Of a stretch of DNA of 64,000 bases, positions 42,269 to 52,559 are shown piece by piece; position 1 is the stretch's first letter, and every line of letters begins with the position of its first letter. This DNA comes from Gammaproteobacteria bacterium (GTDB lineage: Bacteria > Pseudomonadota > Gammaproteobacteria > Beggiatoales > Beggiatoaceae). The notes under the pieces were generated by a model that worked only from the letters and a program-made list of their open reading frames with translations, had not been told where the DNA came from and ran no database searches. Made by a program: the position numbers and the translations under genes. The stretch spans positions 1 to 64,000 of the forward strand of contig QNES01000002.1 in NCBI GenBank assembly GCA_003645255.1, given 5' to 3'.

Positions 42269-45076
42269 CTATTGACAAACCTCACATGTTTCTTCATCAT
42301 CCAATGTACAAACCGGTGCTGGTGTGGCTTTAATCACCGTGCTTTTTTCAACATGGCTGGCTCCCATACTACGCAGATAGTAAGTGGTTTTAAGCCCGCG
42401 CAGCCATGCAAGTTTATACAAGTTATCTAATTGGCGCCCTGAGGGTTCTAGCATATATAAATTAAGCGATTGTGCTTGATCTATCCATTTTTGCCGCCGT
42501 GATGCGGCTTCTATTAACCATGAAGAGTCAATTTCAAAAGCGGTGGCATATAGCTTTTTCAATTCTTCTGGAATGCGTTCAATGAGACGAATACGCCCAT
42601 CACAATATTTCATGTCATTGATCATCACATCATCCCAAAGGTTGAGTGTCTTCAAGTCTTGCACGAGATAGGGGTTGATAATCGTAAATTCACCGGATAA
42701 ATTCGATTTTATGTAGAGGTTTTGATAAGTAGGCTCAATGGATTGCGTGACACCGCAAATATTTGAAATCGTTGCTGTGGGGGCAATTGCCATGGTATTA
42801 GAATTACGCATTCCTACCGCTTGAATACGTTCGCGCAAACTATCCCAATCCAGGGTAGAAGTCGTGGACATTTCTAAATAGTGTTCACGCGCTTCTGCCA
42901 ACTTTTTAATACTATCTATTGGCAAAATGCCCTGGTGCCAGAGTGAGCCTTCAAAACTAGAGTAAGAACCTCGTTCTTCTGCTAAGTCAGTTGAAGCAGA
43001 AATGGCGTAGTAACTGATCAGTTCTTGTGCCTGGTCAGCAAATTCGACGGCTTCTTCACTTGCATAAGGAATGCGTAATTTATATAAGGCATCTTGGAAA
43101 CCCATAATACCTAGCCCAACGGGGCGGTGACGCAAATTAGCCGCCTGGGCTTGAGGCACGGCGTAGTAGTTAATGTCGATGACATTATCTAATGCCCGCA
43201 TAGCGGTGCGAATAGTCGTTTTTAATTTTTCTGTGTCTAGTTTGCCACCTTTAATGTGAGCAGGTAAATTGATTGAACCTAAATTGCATACCCCAATTTC
43301 TTCGCCGGCTTGAGTATTTATTGTGATTTCAGTACAGAGATTTGAACTATATATTACCCCTACATGCTGTTGTGGACTCCGCAGATTGCAACTATCTTTA
43401 AATGTTAACCAGGGGTGCCCTGTTTCAAATAACATGGTTAACATTTTGCGCCAGAGTTCTACCGCAGAAACAGGCTTCCAGATTTTCATTTGCCCTTGTT
43501 CAGCTGCCTGCTCGTATTTTTCATAAGCCAATTTAAACGGTTCACCGTATAAATCATGTAAATCAGGCACCTCATTGGGGGAAAATAGGGTCCATTGCTT
43601 ATTTTCGTGTACCCTTTTCATGAATAGATCGGGTATCCAATTGGCGGTATTCATGTCGTGAGTGCGACGGCGTTCATCACCTGTATTTTTGCGAAGCTCT
43701 AAAAATTCTTCGATGTCGATATGCCATGTTTCTAAATAGGCGCAACCGGAACCGCGCCGGCGCCCTCCCTGGTTAACAGCAACCAGGGTGTCATTAGCCA
43801 CTTTTAAAAATGGCACCACACCTTGGGATTGACCGTTAGTGCTTTTAATATGTGAACCCATGCCCCGTACAGGTGTCCAGTCATTACCCAAACCCCCGGC
43901 AAATTTAGATAACATGGCATTATCTTTAATCGCGTTGTAAATGCCTTCTAAATCGTCGGGAACGGTTGTCAGATAACAGCTAGATAATTGTGGACGCAAG
44001 GTGCCTGAGTTGAACAGCGTTGGGGTGCTGCTCATAAAATCAAATTGGGATAATAAGTGATAAAATTCAATGGCACGGGCATTAGGTTCATCTTCATTGA
44101 GCGCGAGTCCCATTGATATGCGCATAAAAAAGGCTTGTGGCAATTCAAACCTGGTATTTTCCCAATGTAGAAAATAACGGTCATATAGGGTTTGCAATCC
44201 TAAATAAGTGAATTGCAAATCTCTTTCGGAAATAAGGGCTTTGCCTAATCTATCTAAATCAAATTTGGCTAAATGAGGAGCTAATAATTCGTGTTCAATA
44301 CCGGAATGGATATAAGCTTTAAAATAGCTGGGATAATAACGTTCCATATCCGTAGCACTTGCAAAAGTGGGCTGAAATTTGACAAAATTGAGGGCATCTG
44401 AGCGTAATTGATCGAGTAATAGGCGAGCTGCTACATAAGTATAATTTGGCTCTTTTTCAATCAGCGTGCGTGTACTCATTACCAATACGTGATTAACATC
44501 CCGCTTAGAAATGCCATCAAATAGATTTTTTAAGCTTTCTTCAATAATCCGGTTTGGGGTGACATCAAATAAGTTGATACAGGCTTCACTAACTCGTATC
44601 CGTAAGCGATCTTCATTCAAAGGGCAATGCCGCCCGGCATCATCAATGACATTGATAATGGTTTGTTCGGGTTTTTCAGCCCGTTTATGTGCATGTTCTT
44701 CCCGGTAAATGATGTAAGTTCGTGCGACTTTATGGAAGCCGGCTCGCATTAAAGCTAATTCCACTTGATCTTGTATATCTTCAATATGCACCGTACCTTC
44801 TTCACGCAAACGCCTGGATATACCTTTAATAATTTGTTTAGCTAGTTCACTGACGGCATTTTGTATGCGATTTGAGGTAGTTGCTGTATCACCTTCAACC
44901 GCTAAAAAGGCTTGTGTCATGGCATTAATAATTTTGCCTGTATCAAAACAGGTTAATTGACCATTACGCCGGATGACGTGATATTGCTCTAATCCGGTGA
45001 AATCGCCATTTTGAATGGCATTATCTAGTAAATTAACGACTTCGTAGGAATCGGAGTCCGTTATTTGTTCAGACAT
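42269..45076 (-). CDS. nrdA: ribonucleotide reductase alpha subunit with tandem ATP-cones
   Basis: A 935-residue NrdA. An N-terminal ATP-cone (about 30-130, IRRNGQLTCFDTGKIINAM) is followed by a second cone-like segment (about 140-220). The catalytic barrel keeps NLCTEITI, GVCNLGSINLPAH and the TYYLRSMGAS loop. The C-terminal redox pair is CEVC (CTLDDEETCEVCQ). It reduces ribonucleotides with NrdB; the cones sense ATP/dATP. Its start codon abuts a TAACTGA array. Confidence 0.95.
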   Translation of the reverse strand: MSEQITDSDSYEVVNLLDNAIQNGDFTGLEQYHVIRRNGQLTCFDTGKIINAMTQAFLAVEGDTATTSNRIQNAVSELAKQIIKGISRRLREEGTVHIEDIQDQVELALMRAGFHKVARTYIIYREEHAHKRAEKPEQTIINVIDDAGRHCPLNEDRLRIRVSEACINLFDVTPNRIIEESLKNLFDGISKRDVNHVLVMSTRTLIEKEPNYTYVAARLLLDQLRSDALNFVKFQPTFASATDMERYYPSYFKAYIHSGIEHELLAPHLAKFDLDRLGKALISERDLQFTYLGLQTLYDRYFLHWENTRFELPQAFFMRISMGLALNEDEPNARAIEFYHLLSQFDFMSSTPTLFNSGTLRPQLSSCYLTTVPDDLEGIYNAIKDNAMLSKFAGGLGNDWTPVRGMGSHIKSTNGQSQGVVPFLKVANDTLVAVNQGGRRRGSGCAYLETWHIDIEEFLELRKNTGDERRRTHDMNTANWIPDLFMKRVHENKQWTLFSPNEVPDLHDLYGEPFKLAYEKYEQAAEQGQMKIWKPVSAVELWRKMLTMLFETGHPWLTFKDSCNLRSPQQHVGVIYSSNLCTEITINTQAGEEIGVCNLGSINLPAHIKGGKLDTEKLKTTIRTAMRALDNVIDINYYAVPQAQAANLRHRPVGLGIMGFQDALYKLRIPYASEEAVEFADQAQELISYYAISASTDLAEERGSYSSFEGSLWHQGILPIDSIKKLAEAREHYLEMSTTSTLDWDSLRERIQAVGMRNSNTMAIAPTATISNICGVTQSIEPTYQNLYIKSNLSGEFTIINPYLVQDLKTLNLWDDVMINDMKYCDGRIRLIERIPEELKKLYATAFEIDSSWLIEAASRRQKWIDQAQSLNLYMLEPSGRQLDNLYKLAWLRGLKTTYYLRSMGASHVEKSTVIKATPAPVCTLDDEETCEVCQ

Positions 45077-45106
45077 TATCAGTTATCAGTTATCAGTTGT
45101 CAGTTA
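45077..45106. repeat. TAACTGA heptamer array before nrdA
   Basis: On the minus strand a TAACTGA, a CAACTGA, then TAACTGA twice and TAATG, so the last unit runs into the start codon. No Shine-Dalgarno is visible. Confidence 0.8.
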
Positions 45107-45336
45107 GTGGGGGGCAATTCTTTGTGGTTGCTTTATCAGTTATCAGTTTTGATTCCTAAGTTCATCTTATTAGATAATACCGTATAAACGGCTAAAAAGT
45201 TAATTAAATTTATAAGTGATTGATTTTTAAGTATAAAATAGCTAATTGCTTGTTAATGTTAGGATTTTTTTTTGTTAAAGCCTATAAATAATGTGGATTT
45301 TTTTAAATCAAAAATGAAGAGTGGGATAGGTTCATG

Positions 45337-45408
45337 CAAATACGACTTTTTGAAAAAACGTATTTGTTTAATGGTAAGAAATCCGATTTTTTTAAAAATC
45401 GGATTTCT
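45337..45408. repeat. two hairpin repeats
   Basis: One variant with arms CAAATACG/CGTATTTG (45337-45366) and one with the CCG core (45377-45408). They lie just downstream of accD (minus strand). Confidence 0.8.
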
Positions 45409-45416
45409 AATTCAAA

Positions 45417-46337
45417 TTAGCTGTCATTCACATCAGATGGAGGTTGATGGATGACGATTGGCCAAGCTTGTTTTCCCGGGGGCAATTGATGGGTTAACAT
45501 AGTGAGTAAGGAAGAAATTCTATCGCGCATTTCACGGCGATCTACTATCATGTCAATCGCACCATGTTCAAGCAAAAATTCGCTGCGTTGAAAACCTTCG
45601 GGTAAGGTTTCACGTACCGTTTGTTCAATAACACGGGGTCCGGCAAAACCAATCAAGGCATTAGGTTCAGCAATATTAATATCTCCCAACATGGCAAGGC
45701 TGGCGGAAACACCACCCATCGTTGGGTCAGTTAAGATTGATATAAAAGGTAAACCATGCTGATTAAGGCGGTTAAGAACCGCACTGGTTTTGCCCATTTG
45801 CATGAGCGAAAAGAGGGCTTCTTGCATACGCGCTCCCCCGCTGGCGGAAAAACAAATTAGGGGGATGTGATGTTCAATAGCGGTATTAGCGCCGCGTACA
45901 AATCGCTCACCAACGACACTACCCATTGAGCCACCCATAAAACGAAATTCAAAGGCGCAGGCTACTAGAGGTACACTTTTCACTTGTCCTTTAATAACAA
46001 TTAGTGCATCCATTTCATTTGTGGCTTTTTGTGCTTGCACGAGGCGATCTTTATATTTTTTCTTATCACGAAATTTAAGGGGATCAGTGGCAAACAATTC
46101 AGTACCCATTTCTTCGCGATCATCAGGATCGAGGAAAGTTTCCAAACGTTTACGGGCACAGATGCGTAAATGATGGCTACATTTTGGACAAACATTCATA
46201 AGACGTTCTAATTCAGGGCTGTATAATACCACTTGACAGACTGGGCATTTACTCCAAACCCCTTCTGGAACAGAATGTTTATTTTTATTACTATCAATAC
46301 GAATACGGGAGGGCAGTAATTTTTCAAACCAATTCAT
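45417..46337 (-). CDS. accD: acetyl-CoA carboxylase carboxyltransferase subunit beta
   Basis: A 306-residue AccD. The N-terminal zinc ribbon has Cys31, Cys34, Cys50 and Cys53. The crotonase-like carboxyltransferase domain has [32 protein letters not shown] and [15 protein letters not shown]. It transfers the carboxyl group to acetyl-CoA in fatty acid synthesis. Its upstream region is a run of GTTAATG heptamers. Confidence 0.95.
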   Translation of the reverse strand: MNWFEKLLPSRIRIDSNKNKHSVPEGVWSKCPVCQVVLYSPELERLMNVCPKCSHHLRICARKRLETFLDPDDREEMGTELFATDPLKFRDKKKYKDRLVQAQKATNEMDALIVIKGQVKSVPLVACAFEFRFMGGSMGSVVGERFVRGANTAIEHHIPLICFSASGGARMQEALFSLMQMGKTSAVLNRLNQHGLPFISILTDPTMGGVSASLAMLGDINIAEPNALIGFAGPRVIEQTVRETLPEGFQRSEFLLEHGAIDMIVDRREMRDRISSLLTMLTHQLPPGKQAWPIVIHQPPSDVNDS

Positions 46338-46340
46338 GTT

Positions 46341-46397
46341 GTTAATGGTTAATGGTTAATGGTTAATGGTTAATAGTTAATAGTTAATGGTTAATGA
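46341..46397. repeat. GTTAATG heptamer array before accD
   Basis: Eight 7-bp units (GTTAATG mostly, two as GTTAATA) in tandem, ending four bases from the accD start codon on the minus strand. Confidence 0.85.
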
Positions 46398-46493
46398 TAT
46401 ATTGTTAAAAATCATTTACTCAAGCTCTTAATTGTCATTGTAAATGTTAATTTAATCTGAATTTATTGTTTTATATGTTAATATTAATAATTT

Positions 46494-46579
46494 AGAAATA
46501 CGATTTCTTCAAGAAATCGTATTTTTGTGACTGAATTAAAATAATTTAGAAATACTAATTTTTGAAAAATAGTATTTCT
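46494..46579. repeat. two hairpin repeats in a divergent region
   Basis: One with an ACG core (46494-46525, arms AAATACGATTTCTT) and one with an ACT core (46548-46579). Both lie between divergent accD and the DUF3754 gene. Confidence 0.85.
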
Positions 46580-46608
46580 GTCTAACTGATAATTGATTAA
46601 CTAAAAAT

Positions 46609-47937
46609 ATGTCTGAAGAATTGCAAACACCGGAAGAACCCAGGGAACGCTTTATTCCTATTGCCAAACAAGAAATTGTGGCTGATTTATTAGCGGCTTC
46701 CCATTGGGGTGATGAAGAGCAGCAACAATTTGGTGAATTTTGCCAAATTTTTTCCGCCCTTTACCATTACAAATTTTATTCGCATTTGGAAGAATTAAAA
46801 CGCTGTTATGCCCCCTTTAATCCAGATAGCGATATTGTGACTCAACACGAGTATTCTGATCAAGAAAAATCGGAACTTCATAACACTCTTATCAATGAAT
46901 TACGTGAATTGCTCAATAATGCTAATTATGATGGATTGACAGTTGATAAGCTCAATGAACTGATGAATGCAGATTCATATTATGGCGTTAGTGTGTCAGT
47001 CGATTTAGATGATTTTGCGGAAATGATTACCTATTATCGCGGCGCTTCGACAAAGGTTGAATATAAACGTACTTGGTACAGTCTTTTTTTGCGGAAAAAG
47101 CGGTTTGAAATACCTATTTACAAACGCTTTTTCTTTTTGTTGAAATTCAAAACAGAAGATGAGCGTGTTCAGGATTTGCTCAAACTGGAAAAAGCAAAAG
47201 AAGATTGGGATGATGCTAAACAAAGCAAATTTGAAAAAAAGGCTAGAAAACAAGTCCAAAAATCCCGTCAAAATCTGCCTACTGATGTCACAGATGAACA
47301 TATTTTCATCAAACTGTTTAAGAACATTCCTCGTACTGACTTGGGAATGCTTTTTCCTAACCAGAATGTACGCCTTAAAATGTTTGACAAGATCAAGTTA
47401 AGCATAACCGGGGGCGGGGGAACAATTGGTGGAATCTGGACAACCGTTACCAAGGTGACAGTAGCCGCAGTCAGTCCCGTTACATTAGCCTTTGCCTTTG
47501 CTGGTTTAATAGGGGTTATTTTTCGTCAGATTATGAATATTTTCACACAGCGTGATAAATACATGATGGTATTATCACGCAATCTTTACTTTCATAATCT
47601 GGACAATAATGTAGGCGTGATGAACTTCCTCATTGATATGGCTGAGGAAGAAGAAGATAAGGAGGCGATTTTAGCCTATTATTTTCTCCATAGCCATCGC
47701 GATAAAAACTATACCCAAGAAAAACTGGATAGCGCAATTGAAAGCTACATCCAAGATAAATATGGGCTTGCCATTGATTTTGAAGTTGAAGATGGATTGC
47801 GTAAATTGCGTCAAGAGGGGATTTTAATTGAAGAAGAAGGGGGGATTTTGAAAGTCCTTGATTTACAAAAAGCCTGTACTTGTTTAGATGAACAATGGGA
47901 TGCTTTTTTCAATCCGGCAGAAGAAGCTGTCAAATAA
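46609..47937 (+). CDS. DUF3754 protein
   Basis: A 442-residue protein. RFIPIAKQEIVADLL is the hallmark start of the DUF3754 (TMEM143-like) family. A middle basic region leads to a hydrophobic segment (VSPVTLAFAFAGLIGVIF, about 293-310) and a C-terminal helical part (YYFLHSHRDKNYTQEKLD). The biochemical role is unknown; membrane association is likely. TAACTGATAATTGAT lies upstream of the start. Confidence 0.8.
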   Translation: MSEELQTPEEPRERFIPIAKQEIVADLLAASHWGDEEQQQFGEFCQIFSALYHYKFYSHLEELKRCYAPFNPDSDIVTQHEYSDQEKSELHNTLINELRELLNNANYDGLTVDKLNELMNADSYYGVSVSVDLDDFAEMITYYRGASTKVEYKRTWYSLFLRKKRFEIPIYKRFFFLLKFKTEDERVQDLLKLEKAKEDWDDAKQSKFEKKARKQVQKSRQNLPTDVTDEHIFIKLFKNIPRTDLGMLFPNQNVRLKMFDKIKLSITGGGGTIGGIWTTVTKVTVAAVSPVTLAFAFAGLIGVIFRQIMNIFTQRDKYMMVLSRNLYFHNLDNNVGVMNFLIDMAEEEEDKEAILAYYFLHSHRDKNYTQEKLDSAIESYIQDKYGLAIDFEVEDGLRKLRQEGILIEEEGGILKVLDLQKACTCLDEQWDAFFNPAEEAVK

Positions 47938-47961
47938 TTAGGAATGGTGAATTATTTCACT

Positions 47962-47988
47962 GTAGGGCAGACCTGTGTGTCTGCCCTT
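47962..47988. repeat. GGGCAGAC...GTCTGCCC repeat
   Basis: GTAGGGCAGACC, TGTGT, GTCTGCCCTT. A close copy lies at 53490. Confidence 0.75.
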
Positions 47989-47993
47989 CACAA

Positions 47994-48824
47994 TTATTCA
48001 GGTAGCGGTGGTTCAGTTTCCAACGAATCAGAAATCGTCAACTCAAGTTTTCCACTTCCAGTCAACACATCCTGGCTACCATAATTATCGGGTGGACTAC
48101 CTACATTGCCAATAATCTTATCATTTTCCACCGTAAAACGATATTCATTATGACTACCCCAACGACTACTGGCATGTCGACTATTACCAATTTCCCGTGT
48201 ACGTTTTAAACGTACCAAATGACGGGCATTAATAATATTAGGGATGGGAGCCATTTCATCCCCTTCTTTGCCCTCATTAGCTTCATTGATTTGAGCCACA
48301 ATCTCTTTATACCTTGCTACATCTACCCAAACCCATTCCCCATCGCCTTTTTCATCAATCAGATATTGGGTACTAATATCACCTGCCATCCTCGCTTTTA
48401 AAAAATTAGAAGGCTCAGGTTCATCTTCAGTGCGATGAATAATTTCAGCACCTATAAAACCATTTTGTACACTTATCAACCGTAGCTCAGTTGAATAAAC
48501 ATTTTTAGCAGTTTTATAGTCCCCTTTCCAAATGGTGCCACGCAAACGTTGTTGAAGAAGTTGATCCGCAAAATAATTTTGCAACTGTGCATCTTTCACA
48601 TAAAAAGTAGCATTGTCAGGATTAAAACCCAGTAACAATTTCCAATTAAACACCGCTACCTCGTCATAATGACTTTCAATCGTTTCCACACCACCAATAC
48701 GCAATGTTGGAGATGGCGGGATTTCAACTTCATCAATATAAACTTTAGAAAAGTCGACTTCAGCAGCTAAAACCCACGTGTTTAACAACACGACTAAGCT
48801 TAGGGCTGTGAGATATTTCATCAT
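47994..48824 (-). CDS. secreted protein of unknown function
   Basis: About 276 residues. The signal peptide is MMKYLTALSLVVLLNTWVLA; the body is acidic, with paired charged residues (EPPLPE tail) and no recognised family. I place the start at 48824 (or the adjacent ATG at 48821): GGAGG lies just upstream, so the eleven residues further upstream are rejected. It is followed on the same strand by nothing obvious and preceded by a small gene. Confidence 0.62.
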   Translation of the reverse strand: MMKYLTALSLVVLLNTWVLAAEVDFSKVYIDEVEIPPSPTLRIGGVETIESHYDEVAVFNWKLLLGFNPDNATFYVKDAQLQNYFADQLLQQRLRGTIWKGDYKTAKNVYSTELRLISVQNGFIGAEIIHRTEDEPEPSNFLKARMAGDISTQYLIDEKGDGEWVWVDVARYKEIVAQINEANEGKEGDEMAPIPNIINARHLVRLKRTREIGNSRHASSRWGSHNEYRFTVENDKIIGNVGSPPDNYGSQDVLTGSGKLELTISDSLETEPPLPE

Positions 48825-48866
48825 TTGCCTCCTTATTAATTTCAAAATTTGATTCAAACAAATTTA

Positions 48867-49076
48867 TTAATCTGAATCATTTAACGTTTCTAACAAAACC
48901 GCTATCCATCCTGCCACATAACCACCACTTTCATCATCGCCCGTGCCAATACCGCTGCCAACTGAAATCATTTGTACAACTTTCCAACCATTTTCTAAAT
49001 AATTGGTTAAATGCTCTTGTACAATCATATCTTTTTCGTTATCATCATCTAAAGGTATAGTAATCAATTTTTGCAT
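48867..49076 (-). CDS. small acidic hypothetical protein
   Basis: A 69-residue protein, MQKLITIPLDDDNEKDMIVQ onward, with a C-terminal Gly-rich and hydrophobic stretch (GGYVAGWIAVLLE). GGAGG five bases before ATG 49076 fixes the start; the frame opens 15 bases earlier. The gene ends 43 bases before the start of the secreted-protein gene, so the two may be one transcript. No family recognised. Confidence 0.6.
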   Translation of the reverse strand: MQKLITIPLDDDNEKDMIVQEHLTNYLENGWKVVQMISVGSGIGTGDDESGGYVAGWIAVLLETLNDSD

Positions 49077-49266
49077 ATCAGCCTCCGTCATTTCAATTTT
49101 TACATTTTAGCGTATTTTTAACTTAATGTTCAAGTTAGAATCTATATAATATACTAATATAGTCTATAACATATGCTTTTGATTCGATGATAACTTATGA
49201 AAATCATACTCATTCTGAATCTATTCAATTAACGAAATTTTTGCACCAACTAAGGAGAACCTAATA

Positions 49267-49632
49267 ATGAGTATCAACAAAATTATGGCTGTTGATGATT
49301 CAAAAGTCGATCTGATTAATATTCAGAATATCCTTTCTGATGCTGGTTACAATGTTATTACAGCCAGTTCTGGTCATGAAGCTATTGACAAAGCCTCGGT
49401 TGAAAAGCCTGATTTGATTTTTATGGATGTTGTCATGCAAAAAATGGATGGCTACCAAGCCTGTCGGGAATTAACTCACCAGGATTCCACCAAGGATATA
49501 CCCATTGTTTTTGTCACAGCAAAAGGACAAAAGGCAGATCGTGTATGGGCTGAAATGACGGGAGCAAAGGGACTAGTGCAAAAACCTTATACGCCTGATC
49601 AAATTATTGAGCAAGTTAATCAGTTTAACTAA
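49267..49632 (+). CDS. CheY/PilH-type response regulator
   Basis: A 121-residue single receiver domain with acceptor Asp54 (LIFMDVVMQKMDGY), acidic DD at 10-11, Thr88-like VTAKGQKAD, and Lys in QKPYTP. Such stand-alone receivers in pilus systems (PilG/PilH) switch twitching motility. AAGGAG eight bases before the ATG. No chemoreceptor gene is adjacent. Confidence 0.88.
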   Translation: MSINKIMAVDDSKVDLINIQNILSDAGYNVITASSGHEAIDKASVEKPDLIFMDVVMQKMDGYQACRELTHQDSTKDIPIVFVTAKGQKADRVWAEMTGAKGLVQKPYTPDQIIEQVNQFN

Positions 49633-49936
49633 GTAAACTTTAAACCTGACAAGTTTTTAAAACCTGTCAGGTTTATCGTTTCACCAAAAAACGCTCAAGA
49701 AACGCAAGTGACAAAAAAATCCAATTTGTTTCCGCATTAAATAATAGCTCTCAGCTTATCCTTCCCTGCTTATCCTTCCCTTCTGCCTAAATTTTCATCC
49801 CAAAAAATTCCCACTCACATCAAAAAAATTCCAAAATCATACCAGCTTGGCATGTAATCTGCTTTCCTAAATCATGCACATCATCAAATCAATTTATAAC
49901 GATTAAATCATTCAAATAAGAAAATAACCACTGACA
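49633..49936. other. gene-free stretch with hairpin
   Basis: About 300 bases without a gene. It holds a second-family hairpin (49642-49674, arms AAACCTGACAAGTTTT / AAAACCTGTCAGGTTT), a likely terminator for the regulator, and a direct repeat CTTATCCTTCCCT twice near 49756. The rest shows nothing. Confidence 0.55.
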
Positions 49937-52558
49937 ATGTTCCCAGAAAAAATTTTGGCTAGCGATTGGTTTATTGGTTTAGCAATCAGCCTGATTTTAT
50001 TATTAATGGCACAATTAAACCTCTTACAACCACTAGAACAAATCGCTTACGATTGGAGTATACAACAAATAAGCCGTGATCCTGGTAAAAAAGTCGCCGT
50101 CATTGCGATAGATGATCACAGTTTAGCACAACTAGGTGAATTGCCCTGGTCACGTACCGTTATTGCCAAAATGGTAGATCAGTTAGCCCCGTATAGTCAA
50201 GCCATTGGTATCACCCTCGACTTTTCCAAAGCACAAAAAGTTCCAGGGCAAATTTACATTGAAGATTTAATGACATTTTATGCCCATTCTAAGCCACTAA
50301 ATGAACTATATGAACAACTAGAACAACTAAATACCTTAATTAATCAAGTCAAAAAAGTTAGAACACGATATACAAAAGATAAAAGACGCATTAAACAACT
50401 CTATAAATTTTATAAAAATTCGTTATTTATCAAAGGATTACCTGATACTTTAACAACCCTAGAAGATAAATTGCAAGCCGCTCACATTGATCAGGACAGT
50501 GATCAACAACTCGCGGATTGTTTTAAACAAGCTAATAACGTCATACTCGCTATGCCATTTATGTTAGGAAAACTCAACGATATTCATGCACCCCATTTGC
50601 CGGATTATTTACAACAACATCGGCTTAAAACAATCAGAGTGCCATTTGATCATCCTGGAAATAGTCCACAACCCCTATCAGGAGTGAATGCAAAACCGCC
50701 CTTGGCGATTTTTAGTAACAGCGCATTGGGAATAGGTTACTTTAATCCCAAACAGGCTAATTCGCGCCAAATACCTTTGGTGATTAAATATAAAAAGGCT
50801 TATTACCCTTCGCTTTCTTTACTATTGGCGGCGAAAAGTTTTAATCATGAAAAGAATGACATCGAAGTCTTGCTAGGTAAAGGAATACACATAGAGCAAC
50901 GAAGGATTAATACTGATAACACGTTATCTATACGCCCCTTTTTTTACAACAAGGATTCGTTAATAGTCGATTCATTTACAGATGTTTTACAAGGGCGTAT
51001 CCCTGCAAAAAAATATCAAGACAAAATTGTATTATTAGGCATGACGGCTCAAAATAAGACTGGTTTCCAATCGACACCACTGGGTGAGATGCCCTCAGTA
51101 TTAGTGTTAGCCCATACCTTAACCAGTTTGCTTAATCAAGATTTTTTTCAAGTACCGCATTGGGCAATATGGCTACAAATAAGCCTATTTATTATTATTA
51201 TAGCTTATATTAGCTTCTTATTGCCTCTAATGAAAGCCCGTACAGCCCTGATGATGAGCACTACCGGGATGCTGCTAATAGGTTTAGGATATTTTACCCT
51301 AATGAATCAAGGGCTATTAATCCCATTAATGTTGCTTATTTTGCTCATAGCCACTGGACATTTGAGTTTATTAATCAAACGGGCTATTGTCGCTTATCAA
51401 GATGCATTTCGTTTACATCCTGACGCAGTAGAAAGCAACCGATTATTAGGACTAGCATTTCAAGGGCAAGGGCAATTAGATTTAGCTTATGAAAAATTTC
51501 GCCGCTGTCCACCGGATGAAACCATTTTATGCTTACTTTATAACTTAGCACTTGATTATGAACGCAAGCGTCAATTCCGACGTGCCAGTGCAGTGTACCG
51601 CTATATTATAAGCCATAGTGCCCATTTTCGAGATGTCGAATTGCGCTTAGAAAGGTTGCATTGCTTAAAAAAACCTAAATTATCCAGCAACCGTTTAAAT
51701 GATTGGCAAAATGATGAACTGGATGAGAAACCCATTTTAGGACGTTATCAAATAGAAAAACCATTAGGCAAGGGCGCTATGGGCAGAGTGTATTTAGGCA
51801 AAGATTTCAAACTAGATCGCCTAGTTGCGATCAAAACCCTCCCCTTGTCACAAGAATTTGAAGTAGATGAATTACTAGAAGCCACTATGCGCTTTTTTCG
51901 GGAAGCCACCGCTGCTGGACGTTTAACGCACTCTCATATTGTCTCAATCTATGAAGCGGGAGAAGAACAAGATTTAGCCTATATTGCTATGGAATTTTTT
52001 AAAGGCGGTAACTTAGTTCCTTATACTCAACCTGACAATTTATTGCCTATTCACACCGTTATCGACATTGTCATTATTATGGCGGAAGCTTTAGATTATG
52101 CCCACAGCCAAGGTGTTGTTCATCGTGATATTAAGCCCGCTAATATCATGTATAATCCAGCTACGAGCAAAATTAAAATCACCGACTTTGGCATTGCCCG
52201 TATCACGGATTCCAATAAAACCAAAACCGGTATTATTTTAGGTACACCTTCTTATATGTCACCGGAACAATTAGCAGGCAAACCACTAACGGGATGCACC
52301 GATCTGTTTTCATTGGGTGTGATGTTATATCAACTATTAACAGGTACACTACCCTTTAAAGCTGATTCACTGGCAACCTTAATGTTCAAAATTGCCAATG
52401 AACCACAACCAGATATTATCACCGTGCGATCCGATATATCCCTCTGCCTCAAGCGCGTGGTAGATATTGCTTTGCGAAAAAAAGTGTCGGCTCGTTATCA
52501 AACAGGAACAGAATTTGCCCGTGCGCTGCGGGACTATAACGAGCAAGGAGAAATATAA
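49937..52558 (+). CDS. CHASE2-domain Ser/Thr protein kinase
   Basis: An 873-residue membrane kinase. An N-terminal helix precedes a periplasmic CHASE2 sensor (VAVIAIDDHSLAQLGELPWS), and three membrane helices lie near 410-475. A TPR-like segment follows (about 490-570), then a Hanks-type kinase: GKGAMGRVYLGKD loop, VAIKTL with the ATP lysine, HRDIKPANIMY (about 729) and ITDFGIAR (about 750). It ends in a normal lobe. Its partner phosphatase follows two bases later, so they form a signalling switch. Confidence 0.93.
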   Translation: MFPEKILASDWFIGLAISLILLLMAQLNLLQPLEQIAYDWSIQQISRDPGKKVAVIAIDDHSLAQLGELPWSRTVIAKMVDQLAPYSQAIGITLDFSKAQKVPGQIYIEDLMTFYAHSKPLNELYEQLEQLNTLINQVKKVRTRYTKDKRRIKQLYKFYKNSLFIKGLPDTLTTLEDKLQAAHIDQDSDQQLADCFKQANNVILAMPFMLGKLNDIHAPHLPDYLQQHRLKTIRVPFDHPGNSPQPLSGVNAKPPLAIFSNSALGIGYFNPKQANSRQIPLVIKYKKAYYPSLSLLLAAKSFNHEKNDIEVLLGKGIHIEQRRINTDNTLSIRPFFYNKDSLIVDSFTDVLQGRIPAKKYQDKIVLLGMTAQNKTGFQSTPLGEMPSVLVLAHTLTSLLNQDFFQVPHWAIWLQISLFIIIIAYISFLLPLMKARTALMMSTTGMLLIGLGYFTLMNQGLLIPLMLLILLIATGHLSLLIKRAIVAYQDAFRLHPDAVESNRLLGLAFQGQGQLDLAYEKFRRCPPDETILCLLYNLALDYERKRQFRRASAVYRYIISHSAHFRDVELRLERLHCLKKPKLSSNRLNDWQNDELDEKPILGRYQIEKPLGKGAMGRVYLGKDFKLDRLVAIKTLPLSQEFEVDELLEATMRFFREATAAGRLTHSHIVSIYEAGEEQDLAYIAMEFFKGGNLVPYTQPDNLLPIHTVIDIVIIMAEALDYAHSQGVVHRDIKPANIMYNPATSKIKITDFGIARITDSNKTKTGIILGTPSYMSPEQLAGKPLTGCTDLFSLGVMLYQLLTGTLPFKADSLATLMFKIANEPQPDIITVRSDISLCLKRVVDIALRKKVSARYQTGTEFARALRDYNEQGEI

Positions 52559-52559
52559 C

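Noticed and set aside
45077-45106. The tandem TAACTGA array as a CRISPR-like array
   Set aside because: The units are seven bases with no unique spacers, and no cas gene is nearby.
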